Below, one piece after another: positions 8,178 through 16,869 of a stretch of DNA of 40,582 bases; the first letter of the stretch is position 1; each line of letters begins with the position of its first letter. The stretch is taken from NCBI GenBank assembly GCA_900128585.1, contig LT642181.1, positions 1 to 40,582 on the forward strand. The letters are read 5' to 3'. The notes under the pieces are model-generated. The model was given only the letters and a program-made list of their open reading frames with translations, was not told the DNA's origin and did no database searches. The DNA is from Stramenopiles sp. TOSAG23-3 (Eukaryota; Sar). The translations under genes were made by a program, and so were the position numbers.

Positions 8178-10343
8178 TCAAACGCAATCGTTTCCATCAA
8201 ATTCACATGATTCAGAGTTACACGAAAAGTCACACTCGCCGTCTCCTAAGTATGAAGCTGAATCACAGTATTTACTGCACAACGGTTCGCAATATGGCAA
8301 ACCCTTTGAGCCTTTTGAACATCCAGGGTTAGCAGACATGTAGACCTGAAACAATTCATCTTCGCCTTTCTTCTTGCCTAAAAATTCCTCTGATGTTTTC
8401 GTGATGTTTGAAATAAGATTATCTCTTGCGTCGAGGTATCTTAATGAGTCAAACTTCGTCAAAAATTCAGGCAGGATCGAAATTCCCATGCGGGCGATCC
8501 CCAAAGATTGAACCGATTGGAACAAACGGTCCACTCCATCTAGAAATTTGTCTGTTTCACGCAGACGATTCTCATTGAGAATCAACGTCCTAATTTTCGG
8601 CAGCTCTTCTGGCCCTAGAGTCTTTGGCAAAAGTGCGCTGTTGTTAGCCAACTCCAAAACAAACACCTCTGGCAACAATATTTCGCCCTCCCCATTGGGA
8701 AGTTGCAGGCCTTTGTTGCTGCTAAGACGAAGAGTGTTTAAAGTTGTATGCTTCCATACACTTGGGTGGACCGTTGATAAGTTATTATAGTCGACCCGCA
8801 ATTGTAGCAGTTTATCCCATTTCTCCACATTTACGTCAAAATCCTTCATTCGGTTGAGCGCCAAATCAAAGTACGTCATTCCGTTCAACTTCTCCATTCC
8901 TTGGGGCAGTTCTTCCAATGGGCCGCTCCGCAACTTGACACTGCGCAATGCCGTCATCCTTACAAAATCCTTGGAAAGTCCATGCAAGTCATGGTCTTCT
9001 GCGTGAAACGTTGCACAATTGCACGCAGGTTCAAACATTTTATTGCAAAATGGTACTTTAACCTGGCACCCTTTTGAAAACCATGAAGTCTTCCCCCCAC
9101 TCGTAAAATTTTGCGACGCTTCGCAGTTTGGTTTTACAAAACACTCGCATTTGTTTTCTAGCTGCCCTACGACTGCGACCTGTACGATCGCGACGGTCAG
9201 CATGGCGACGACGTACACCACACTAAGGATCAACACTCCTAACTTTGCCCGTTTGTTGAAATACACTCCCTGCTTTGACTGTATCAGCTCAGTGTGAGAT
9301 TGCCCAAACACGCTTTGGCGCCTCCGGCCGAAGGCTTTGGAAGCCTTCGTGTCAATGTTGTTGGCAATGTCGTCCGCGCGGTCAATAATATTTTCTTTCA
9401 CCATTTTCTTCAATTTTCCAAACAAGGACATGGATGGGATCGCCACGATCCAACATATCTCCTGGGGCGACAGGCGGATCCCGTACAAGTAGGCCGCCAA
9501 CACCGGCAGGATAAGAAAAATCATATCCACGGCTAGGTCGATTGAAATCTGGTCGTCCCGCTTCTGTTTTGACACGGGCTCGCCTTTTCTTAAGAATTGC
9601 GCCATATTGTACGCGCGATAGGACGATTCTAGGATCAAGATTCCCATCATGATTAAACAAACAAAATGGGGAAAGGAGCACAGGTAAATATATGCCATGT
9701 TGTAGAACGACACATAATTTTCTAAGAATTCAAACAAGTGCAACCGGTAAAGGTAAAATTTTCCATTCAAACCAAAAAGGCCTTTGTAGGCACGATAGGC
9801 TTTCACAAGTGCATTTTTTGGCTTCTTTCGTATTTTATGGCGGCCCCCAGGCTTCCGTTCTCTTTCGTAGAAACGCTTGGCTTTCTTTTTCCAATAACAA
9901 GGGGATACAAACCGGAAGAATGCGCCCAGATAGAAGACAGCGAAGATCATAAACACCCATAGAAACTGTCTATTCCAACGTCTAAATGGGTAGTATCCAT
10001 CGTGTGTAAGTAGAAACAGCACGCCAAAGTGCAGACCAAAACCGGCAAGCAATAATATCATGAACACAACCCCTTTGCATCCAAACAGTCTGCAGCACGT
10101 TAGTTGTTTTTTGAACTCGGCCTCTCTGGCCGATGCATTATGGGACTGTGCGTGCTGGGGCATTGACTCTTCTTCGTCACTACTGCTATCGTCACCACTG
10201 CTAATATCAGGGCCTACTTCCAGGGCTTTGTCTATCATGGGATTGTTTATAAAGTTTGTTAACTCGATAGATTTGACAGAGTTCGGCGACGTGTCCGCCT
10301 TACCCTCCATCGAACGAACAGGGGTGGAGGAAACGTTAGCCAT
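8178..10343 (-). CDS. Multi-pass membrane protein with LRR region and C-terminal LNR (Notch-like) repeat
   Basis: 721 residues from the ATG at 10343 (context ACCATGG). The N-terminus is acidic/Ser-rich and probably cytosolic (about 45-62, DDSSSDEEE). Hydrophobic segments lie near 91-112, 126-146, 208-238, 268-290 and 367-393, separated by very basic loops (152-180). After the last segment comes a Cys-rich stretch (399-443), then about seven degenerate LRRs (about 460-645), for example LRYLDARDNLISNI. The end is an LNR module (689-721) with the hallmark DGECDFSC...CEFDGNDC pattern, which binds calcium in Notch. The LRR-LNR part is predicted on the non-cytosolic side. Architectures of this type recur in stramenopile genomes, as I recall, but the function is unknown; a surface receptor or adhesion role is inference. 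Confidence 0.75.
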   Translation of the reverse strand: MANVSSTPVRSMEGKADTSPNSVKSIELTNFINNPMIDKALEVGPDISSGDDSSSDEEESMPQHAQSHNASAREAEFKKQLTCCRLFGCKGVVFMILLLAGFGLHFGVLFLLTHDGYYPFRRWNRQFLWVFMIFAVFYLGAFFRFVSPCYWKKKAKRFYERERKPGGRHKIRKKPKNALVKAYRAYKGLFGLNGKFYLYRLHLFEFLENYVSFYNMAYIYLCSFPHFVCLIMMGILILESSYRAYNMAQFLRKGEPVSKQKRDDQISIDLAVDMIFLILPVLAAYLYGIRLSPQEICWIVAIPSMSLFGKLKKMVKENIIDRADDIANNIDTKASKAFGRRRQSVFGQSHTELIQSKQGVYFNKRAKLGVLILSVVYVVAMLTVAIVQVAVVGQLENKCECFVKPNCEASQNFTSGGKTSWFSKGCQVKVPFCNKMFEPACNCATFHAEDHDLHGLSKDFVRMTALRSVKLRSGPLEELPQGMEKLNGMTYFDLALNRMKDFDVNVEKWDKLLQLRVDYNNLSTVHPSVWKHTTLNTLRLSSNKGLQLPNGEGEILLPEVFVLELANNSALLPKTLGPEELPKIRTLILNENRLRETDKFLDGVDRLFQSVQSLGIARMGISILPEFLTKFDSLRYLDARDNLISNITKTSEEFLGKKKGEDELFQVYMSANPGCSKGSKGLPYCEPLCSKYCDSASYLGDGECDFSCNSESCEFDGNDCV

Positions 10344-11436
10344 GGTCCTTGTTTCATACAATACACGAACAATTGTTTATGGATTTCTTAATTGGGCGTG
10401 TCTATAGAATGTCCTACAAGTGTTTTTTGCGGGCTATCTTCTAAATTGATTGTTCTGTCGTATCTATAATATGATTAACACGGTCGACGATCCATTATTA
10501 TCCAATAATCAATAAATAATAATTATTTATTTCTTCATCTGCAACCAGAGTATTATAAATATCTAACAAAACAACAACAACAACAACAACAAAACAACCT
10601 CAATGTTGAAGAGACCACCCGCACAGCAGTGCTTTATCATTATAACATCTACTTTGTATCTTTTTTTCATTAAGTATATCTCACATGCTGTCCACACGTC
10701 TTTCTACTCCGTCCCTCGACTGCATCCCCTACGAGGTATGATGGATACCGGATAAACTGATTTGAACTGTATAATTTAAATAGGAAGTTGGATCGATAAT
10801 ATTATAATCTAATATAAATTACAAGTACAAGTATTCGTCTAAAAAAATACCAGTTTTTAAAATTTTATTATTCATTTAAAAATAATTATAATAACTATAG
10901 ACTACAATTATATGTACTTTTAATTAATAGAAACATCTATTTAAATTTTATTTTTAAATCCCTCCTGTCTCCTGTCTCCTGTGGAAGAAGTATGTAATAT
11001 AATGTAATACGAAGGGGGTATATAGGAAGGAAGAAGGATCATTAATTATAGTAGGAATAGTGTGGGGGGAGAAGAAGAAAGATGAAGAAGTTGTTGAACT
11101 TCATCATTCTTCTTCTTCTTTCTTTCTTTCTTCTTCAACAACAATAATAGTAATAGTAATAATTATATTTTGCTGCATATTTTATTATTATTATTATTAT
11201 TTTTTTCTCTTTTCTTTAGAGTTAGTTAGAAGTAGTTAACAATAACGGTTTTATGTAATTTAATTGGTTTGATTAATAATTCCCTGTTTGATTTACACAT
11301 TGAAGAATTTTGAAGCGCACGCAAGTGAACGGTTCTACACGGTCCGTTTGGAATTTGTAATAGGTGTTTGTTTTCAAATTGGTGCAGCATCCGTTAGTCG
11401 GTCGTCTTGTACAACTCCAGCGGTGGTTAAGTAGGT
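10344..11436. other. Divergent intergenic region
   Basis: About 1.1 kb between two outward-facing genes. It contains a CAA run (about 10569-10591), a repeated CTCCTGT stretch near 10965-10982, a hairpin-forming GAA/TTC inverted repeat (11071-11115), TTTC runs and ATT runs. Promoters of both neighbours must lie here; I cannot define a motif. Confidence 0.5.
11071..11115. repeat. Imperfect inverted repeat, 17-bp arms
   Basis: The left arm (11071-11087) and right arm (11099-11115) are complementary with one mismatch around an 11-nt loop. It is made from GAA/TTC-rich sequence, so it may be a by-product of microsatellite DNA. Confidence 0.5.
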
Positions 11437-13842
11437 ATGGCTTTCCAACGCTTTCTTGCGGTGGCACTGGCCGTTGCGGTCGTCTGCAGCAGTGACGTTC
11501 GGGCAGCGAAGAATATGAACCAAGGGGGAGTTCCGTACGAAATATCCAACGGTCCTGGTTCGACAGAACACTGGAAAGGAACCCCAGGAAAGTACTCCAC
11601 GAATTTTATGGAGAATGTAGACGGAAAGGTGGAGTACTTCGACGTGTACGGCGAGGTCAAAACCGTTTACTCCCAAGTCTACTGGACGCGGAACGCGCCG
11701 ATTGATCTTCCACCGGAGCTAGTCGCCCGGTTTAAGGGCAAAGTCATGGCCATTACCGGGTATGAAGTCGACCAAGTAACGCACAAGGGCCCCCAGCCCG
11801 GCTCGACAACAACAAAAGACCAGCTCGGGGGATTCAGCTGCTACCCAAGTTGCGACGATAGCGTCGACAAAAGTGTTCCAATTTACCACGCCTACAACCA
11901 CCACTACTTCTCGTGGCTGATCGGAGAAGACGCAGAAATGTACCAGAGAAAGAGCAGGGTGCCGAACCCTACGATGACAGCGTTTCGGGCAAAAAATAGC
12001 ACGGACCACAAGTTCCCCGTATCCATTGTCTACAAAGAGAACCCGGGGGGAGAGTTCAGGAAATCATACCATGGGTATCCCTCGGGCTACGCCCAACTTC
12101 TCCACAGCCCGACGCAATGGATCGTAGAGCCCATGCAAGTGGACACCCACAACCGTGAGTACGACATCAACAACGATACGGTAGGGTACAAAGAATGGTT
12201 CTTGCCGAAGCAGTTCACGGCGAACAACATGACCGATCTGCACAGCGGAATGTCGCCTTTAATCGAATGCCCTTGTACGGACAGGATTACAAAATCAAAA
12301 ACTGAATTGCCCGCTTTCGCCACCAGCGGGACGTGCGGGGACAAACAGATCAAGGACGAGAAAGACTGCAAGAAAGTTGCGGCCGGTGCTGGGATTGATT
12401 TTGGTGCCGTCGCGGTCATCAGTGACCCGTCCAAGCCAAGCGGCTGCTTTGTTGTTCCTTCAGAAAGTAACCGGGGGCACCAGTACAAAGTGTTCTTTAA
12501 CAGTGCGAAAGGGCCTGCTGCAACCTGCGGGAAGGATGGCGTTCCTGTCGCTCTCGTCGGAAAAGCGAACCTTGGAAATCTGACGACGTTGGCAATCACG
12601 CACGATGGCTTTGCCCCAGGTAACAACGTCAGTATAACCATTTCTGGCCCCGAAGGGTCATGGTTTGGTGTAGGATTTGACGCGAAACAAATGGCGGACG
12701 AACCGTACGCCTTGATCATCGACGGGAAGGGAAAGGTCACTGAAAGAAAGCTAGGGTCCCACGCACCGGGAACGCTGTTAAAGACTCAAGTGTCAGTTGA
12801 AGCAAACACTGTGGCCAATGGCATTCGAACGGTTGTTCTCGTTCGGCCGGTGCTAGGAATGGAGTACCTTCGTGAACCCGGAAACCTCAATGTAATCACT
12901 GCGATTGGAAATACAGTCGATTTGGCTTACCACAAAGCACGCACCGGGGCAATGATTTCGTTGCTCCCGAAGACGTCGCAAGCTTGCATTTGTGAGCCGA
13001 GCGTGGCTGCGTTCCTTACGTACATGGGATCTGAAAAGAATAGTTTCGGGTACGACTGCAAGGCAGAGCCACGCTCGGACATGCGCGAAAAGGGCGACGG
13101 GACCCAAAGGGACGGAATTCCAAATGCCGCGTGCGATGTGAAAACGTACCACGGGGGTTTGCAGTGCTGCAAGCATAAGTTTTTACTGACGGACAAGGAC
13201 CAAGAAAGTTTGGTCCCGAAGGACAAGGAGGACGTGTACTTTTTGAAATGGAGATATTACTTTCAAGAGTACAAGCCCGAACCAACCCCGTCCCACAAAC
13301 ATTTGCACCATTGGGTTTTCTTGATAGACGACGCAGTGAACGATTACGAAGAGGACAACCTGCCTTCCCATTATGGTATTGACATGGGCACGGGTGTTGG
13401 AAAGATTACCGCGCACTTGACAGTGAGGGACATGGGCCTGGAAGATATCGCTGGTGCCATGGAAGACAACGGGCTGCCAGACTACCCCATCCCCTTCTAC
13501 GCAAACACCACGATCAAGCCGCTAGTAATGACGCCCCATTGCCACGCCCCCAGTTGCATTCGAGAAGAGCTGTGGAACGCCGATACTGGCGAGATTCTTT
13601 GCAACATGACAGCTGCTTATGGTAACAAGCGGTACGGCAACCTTAACTCTGTCTTCAACGAAGCAAACTACATAACCATTTTACCGTGCATTTTTGGAGA
13701 GCAGGCGGGGCTCCAATACCCATTTGTCCTCTCGCAAGACACAAATTTAACGGCGATTAAGTACTTCAACAACACTTGGCGCCATCTTGGGCAGATGGCG
13801 CAATGGACCGGTATGATGGTGTACGACACGGACCCTTACTAG
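11437..13842 (+). CDS. Secreted DOMON-domain protein (possible SURNod19-like flanks)
   Basis: 801 residues with a signal peptide (about 1-23). A His/Trp-rich N-terminal domain (about 60-270: VYWTRNAP..., GKVMAITGYEVDQV, HAYNHHYFSWL) precedes a DOMON-like domain at about 383-505 (WFGVGFDA...YALIIDGKGKVTERKLG). DOMON domains bind haem or sugars and occur in electron-transfer or copper-enzyme proteins. The C-terminal part (about 520-801) is Cys/His-rich (CICEPS, LHHWVFLID, HCHAPSC) and may also bind metal. The flanking regions remind me of plant stress-up-regulated Nod19 proteins, but I hold that loosely. Many N-glycosylation sites and no membrane anchor suggest an extracellular or luminal protein. 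The start ATG directly precedes the signal peptide. It is convergent with the rhodanese gene, 107 bp apart. Confidence 0.7.
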   Translation: MAFQRFLAVALAVAVVCSSDVRAAKNMNQGGVPYEISNGPGSTEHWKGTPGKYSTNFMENVDGKVEYFDVYGEVKTVYSQVYWTRNAPIDLPPELVARFKGKVMAITGYEVDQVTHKGPQPGSTTTKDQLGGFSCYPSCDDSVDKSVPIYHAYNHHYFSWLIGEDAEMYQRKSRVPNPTMTAFRAKNSTDHKFPVSIVYKENPGGEFRKSYHGYPSGYAQLLHSPTQWIVEPMQVDTHNREYDINNDTVGYKEWFLPKQFTANNMTDLHSGMSPLIECPCTDRITKSKTELPAFATSGTCGDKQIKDEKDCKKVAAGAGIDFGAVAVISDPSKPSGCFVVPSESNRGHQYKVFFNSAKGPAATCGKDGVPVALVGKANLGNLTTLAITHDGFAPGNNVSITISGPEGSWFGVGFDAKQMADEPYALIIDGKGKVTERKLGSHAPGTLLKTQVSVEANTVANGIRTVVLVRPVLGMEYLREPGNLNVITAIGNTVDLAYHKARTGAMISLLPKTSQACICEPSVAAFLTYMGSEKNSFGYDCKAEPRSDMREKGDGTQRDGIPNAACDVKTYHGGLQCCKHKFLLTDKDQESLVPKDKEDVYFLKWRYYFQEYKPEPTPSHKHLHHWVFLIDDAVNDYEEDNLPSHYGIDMGTGVGKITAHLTVRDMGLEDIAGAMEDNGLPDYPIPFYANTTIKPLVMTPHCHAPSCIREELWNADTGEILCNMTAAYGNKRYGNLNSVFNEANYITILPCIFGEQAGLQYPFVLSQDTNLTAIKYFNNTWRHLGQMAQWTGMMVYDTDPY

Positions 13843-13949
13843 AGTTGGAAATGGCAAGGGGCATGTATTAAGTTTAAATTATTTTACGAGCATTACGAAC
13901 AATTGCACTACGAAATATACTTAAATTACTCTTACACCTGAATGGTTTA

Positions 13950-15773
13950 TCAAACAGCGCCGCTGTTAGCTTTCTCCCCGTCCACTTTGCAAAGGGGGTG
14001 TTCAAACAAACGTTCCGAAAAGAAGGACCGAAGTGCCTGGAGCGCGGCCGTGTCTTTTAAATGTGACGAATTTGCCGGTATAGGGACGTGCAGACGCGGC
14101 CAATCGTTGGAGTACATCTTGCATATTGAAGATTCTCTGGGGATTTCGGTGTTGTTTGCCAACGAATCGGCTGCAACTTTCGCGTTCTTTTCGACGGGAT
14201 AATACTTCATTGTACACCCAAATTTGAACGAAAGCTCTCGCACGTCTTTTTCGCTGAGGGATTCTACTACTGCTGCCCCTTCGCCTACGCCCAAGATCCC
14301 ATCAAACTGGTAAATTCGCCCGAGCAACGCCATTTCCGAGTCTTCCTCCTTTTCTAACGACTCTTTAGTCCCATTGTACTGTTCCGTCCTCTCCTTTCGT
14401 TCTAAAATGAACTTCTTCAACCGTTCCTTTGCCCCAGGGTACTGTCCGTCGCTGCCGTCCCCTTCAGACCACGCCCTGCGTTCAAGGCGCCGTCGCTTCG
14501 ACGAGGCAGAACTTAAGTTTTGTGCCACTGTGGACAGAAACGGTGCCTCCACGTAATGGAAACGAACCATCTTCCGTAACTTTCTACTGGTACGCCTCAA
14601 AAAATGTTGCATAATCCGTGCATTGCTGTTCCCGTCGTGCAGGCATAAGACATGCAAGTAGCGGGGCAGTTCGTCCCCGCGTCGTTCGTAGCAATTGCGC
14701 TCCTCCATGCACGCTTCGCACACCAGCCGGTCGGCGTGCAACTTTGGAGGTGCGGCGCCGTCCTCCGTTTTGCCCCCCTGCCCATTGCCACTATCCCCAC
14801 GGCACGATTCACATACCAGCACGAGCAGACGGCAATGCACGCACCGCATCCCAGGGCCGTAGTCATCGCACGGCCCACTGCACAGCAAGCAGCTACCCAC
14901 GATTCCAGCATCCGGGCTGCTGGTTTCCCCGGCGTCCTTGGCAGGCTCCGCTGCGCCCACCGCTAGCCTCCGGTCAAACACAAAATTTTTCCCTTTCCAA
15001 AAGCCGCCGTCTGGGTATTTCTCTAGGTATCGGTGTATTCCGCCTTTCAGCTGGTACACGTCGTCGACCCCTTTTGATTTCAAAAAGGCAGAGGCTCGTT
15101 CACACCGGACCCCGCCCGTGCAGTACATCAGCACTTTCTTGTCCTTCAACTTGTCCAAGGTTTCTGGGCGGGAAATTGACGAGGCAAAATCAGAAAACTG
15201 CCTGGTCATAGGGTCCACGCGCATGACATTCTCCGCCGAGAAGTATCCTATTGCCGTTTCATACCGATTGCGAACGTCGATCAACGCAATGCCTTTCGAG
15301 TCGGACCCGGCACTCTCCCCACCAACCTGCTGTGCGGCGCCGTCTGTGCCGTCCTTGTTGGCAGACATAAGCATTTCGTGGAATTCCTCCGGGGACGCAT
15401 GCCTTCCCCCCGTCGCCCCCTCTGGGATGGTGTTCGCCAGCCCAAAGCTGCAAAGTTCAGGCACGGCCTTGACGATCAGACCAACCATGCGCTGCTCGTC
15501 GACGCTCTTGTCTTTCCTAGGTGCCCCCCGCTTCCAGTCCACATTCTGAAAATATGGCAAAAACCGAGGGTCAGACTCCACTATAGTTATGTACTTTTCA
15601 ATATTTTCCGGCGTTCCCCCAAAGCACCCGTTGACGCCTTCCTCGGCAATCCTTAGGCGCCCGACCAGCGAAAGGTCGGTGCACAATGCCTTTTGCACTT
15701 CCACCAACTTCGATGGCTCAGAAATGGTGACATAATTATAAAACAGCAACGTCAAGTAAGGCTCCCCACCCAT
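13950..15773 (-). CDS. TrhO/TSTD2-type rhodanese fused to a degenerate FSH1-like hydrolase
   Basis: 607 residues from the ATG at 15773. Residues 1-100 match the N-terminal domain of the UPF0176/TrhO family (LRIAEEGVNGCFGGT, RFLPYFQNVDWKRG). The rhodanese domain (about 125-262) carries the canonical loop C218-TGGVRC. A Cys-rich segment (295-361, several CxxC pairs) corresponds to the family's C-terminal metal-binding-like part. Bacterial TrhO hydroxylates tRNA uridine 34; human TSTD2 is the related eukaryotic protein. From about 372 a second domain resembles FSH1 serine hydrolases (YLHVLCLHDGNSN, FHYVEAPF, FDGILGVGEGAAV). Its nucleophile motif GxSxG reads GVGEG, so the serine is missing, and the usual C-terminal GH motif is not seen. 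The tail is therefore probably a non-catalytic binding domain. The 5' end faces the JmjC gene. Confidence 0.85.
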   Translation of the reverse strand: MGGEPYLTLLFYNYVTISEPSKLVEVQKALCTDLSLVGRLRIAEEGVNGCFGGTPENIEKYITIVESDPRFLPYFQNVDWKRGAPRKDKSVDEQRMVGLIVKAVPELCSFGLANTIPEGATGGRHASPEEFHEMLMSANKDGTDGAAQQVGGESAGSDSKGIALIDVRNRYETAIGYFSAENVMRVDPMTRQFSDFASSISRPETLDKLKDKKVLMYCTGGVRCERASAFLKSKGVDDVYQLKGGIHRYLEKYPDGGFWKGKNFVFDRRLAVGAAEPAKDAGETSSPDAGIVGSCLLCSGPCDDYGPGMRCVHCRLLVLVCESCRGDSGNGQGGKTEDGAAPPKLHADRLVCEACMEERNCYERRGDELPRYLHVLCLHDGNSNARIMQHFLRRTSRKLRKMVRFHYVEAPFLSTVAQNLSSASSKRRRLERRAWSEGDGSDGQYPGAKERLKKFILERKERTEQYNGTKESLEKEEDSEMALLGRIYQFDGILGVGEGAAVVESLSEKDVRELSFKFGCTMKYYPVEKNAKVAADSLANNTEIPRESSICKMYSNDWPRLHVPIPANSSHLKDTAALQALRSFFSERLFEHPLCKVDGEKANSGAV

Positions 15774-16214
15774 AGTACGCACCTCCCTCTCGTAACCGCT
15801 CTCGCTCGCGACTTTCGTTTTATGGAATACACGGCTTCCTATACTCGTCTTCTTCCCGGAAGCACGGCAATGAAATCAACAGCTAACAATGTTCCGATAA
15901 ATCGAACAAATAAGTTTATAAGAGTAAAGGTTTCAAAAGGAAACAAGAAAGGAAAACAATCCTAATTTTTCTGTTTTGTACTTCTTTCAAAAATCTTCTA
16001 CAGTGTCGACTGTCGATGTATCGTCTGAAGAATATGTCTTTCAATAATATATAATTAATAAATCCAAAAAAAGAAGAAGAAGGTGTAGTAGTAGTACAGT
16101 AGTAGTATTATTATTATTATTATTTTTAATATTTTTTATTATAATAACTACGAACACCACAACAACAACACATCATCAATATAAAAAAGAAAAAAATAAA
16201 GAAGGAAGAAGGAA

Positions 16215-16259
<45 letters not shown>

Positions 16260-16869
16260 AAAATAAAAAAAAAAGGAAGAGAAGGTCCAGATGGTCGGTC
16301 CGGTCCGTCTGTCCTCCTGTAATAAATACCATCTTCTATCTCCGTCCTATCCTATTCCTAATTTCTCTTTTTATTTTAAAGTACATATAAATATCATTGT
16401 TTTTTTAGAAATTATATTTTTTATCGATAAAATACTGTAGAAGAATGTAGAAGAAGTATTTAGTATTAAATAAATAGAATAAATAAAGACCTATTCATAA
16501 CACTATTATTAATTTTGATTTTGAGGTCTTTCTTCTTTCTTTCTTTCTTTCTTTCTTTCATTCTTCTTCTTCCTTCACATTTCATTTCAGCGCGATAATA
16601 TATTTTATATGATGAGAGACGACGACTCCTCTCTCTATCTTGATCTCTTCTTCTGAGTGAGGGAAGATAATATAATAGAAGAAAAGAAAGAAGCAGAGGA
16701 GAAAGAATTGGCATGGCGGCATATATATATATGCATATATGTGAACGAGAAGAAGCCAAAATTGTATTTATATCACGAACATACATTTTTTTCGGGCAAT
16801 ACCATCTTCTTGTCTCTGGTGTTTCTATCTTTAAAATCCCCTTTTATATACATATAAATAAAAGGAACG
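15774..16869. other. Divergent intergenic region with microsatellites
   Basis: About 1.1 kb between the rhodanese and JmjC genes. It holds a GAAA/GAA array at 16201-16276, a complementary TTTC run near 16529-16560, and AT-rich DNA. Promoters of both genes are expected here; no gene is seen. Confidence 0.5.
16201..16276 (+). repeat. (GAAA)n / (GAA)n microsatellite
   Basis: About a dozen GAAA units preceded by GAAGG units and followed by an A-rich run. A TTTC run of opposite sense lies about 260 bp downstream, so the two can pair as an inverted repeat. Confidence 0.9.

Noticed and set aside
16201-16560. GAAA and TTTC arrays as a long inverted repeat element
   Set aside because: Both are simple repeats common in the window; complementarity follows from composition.
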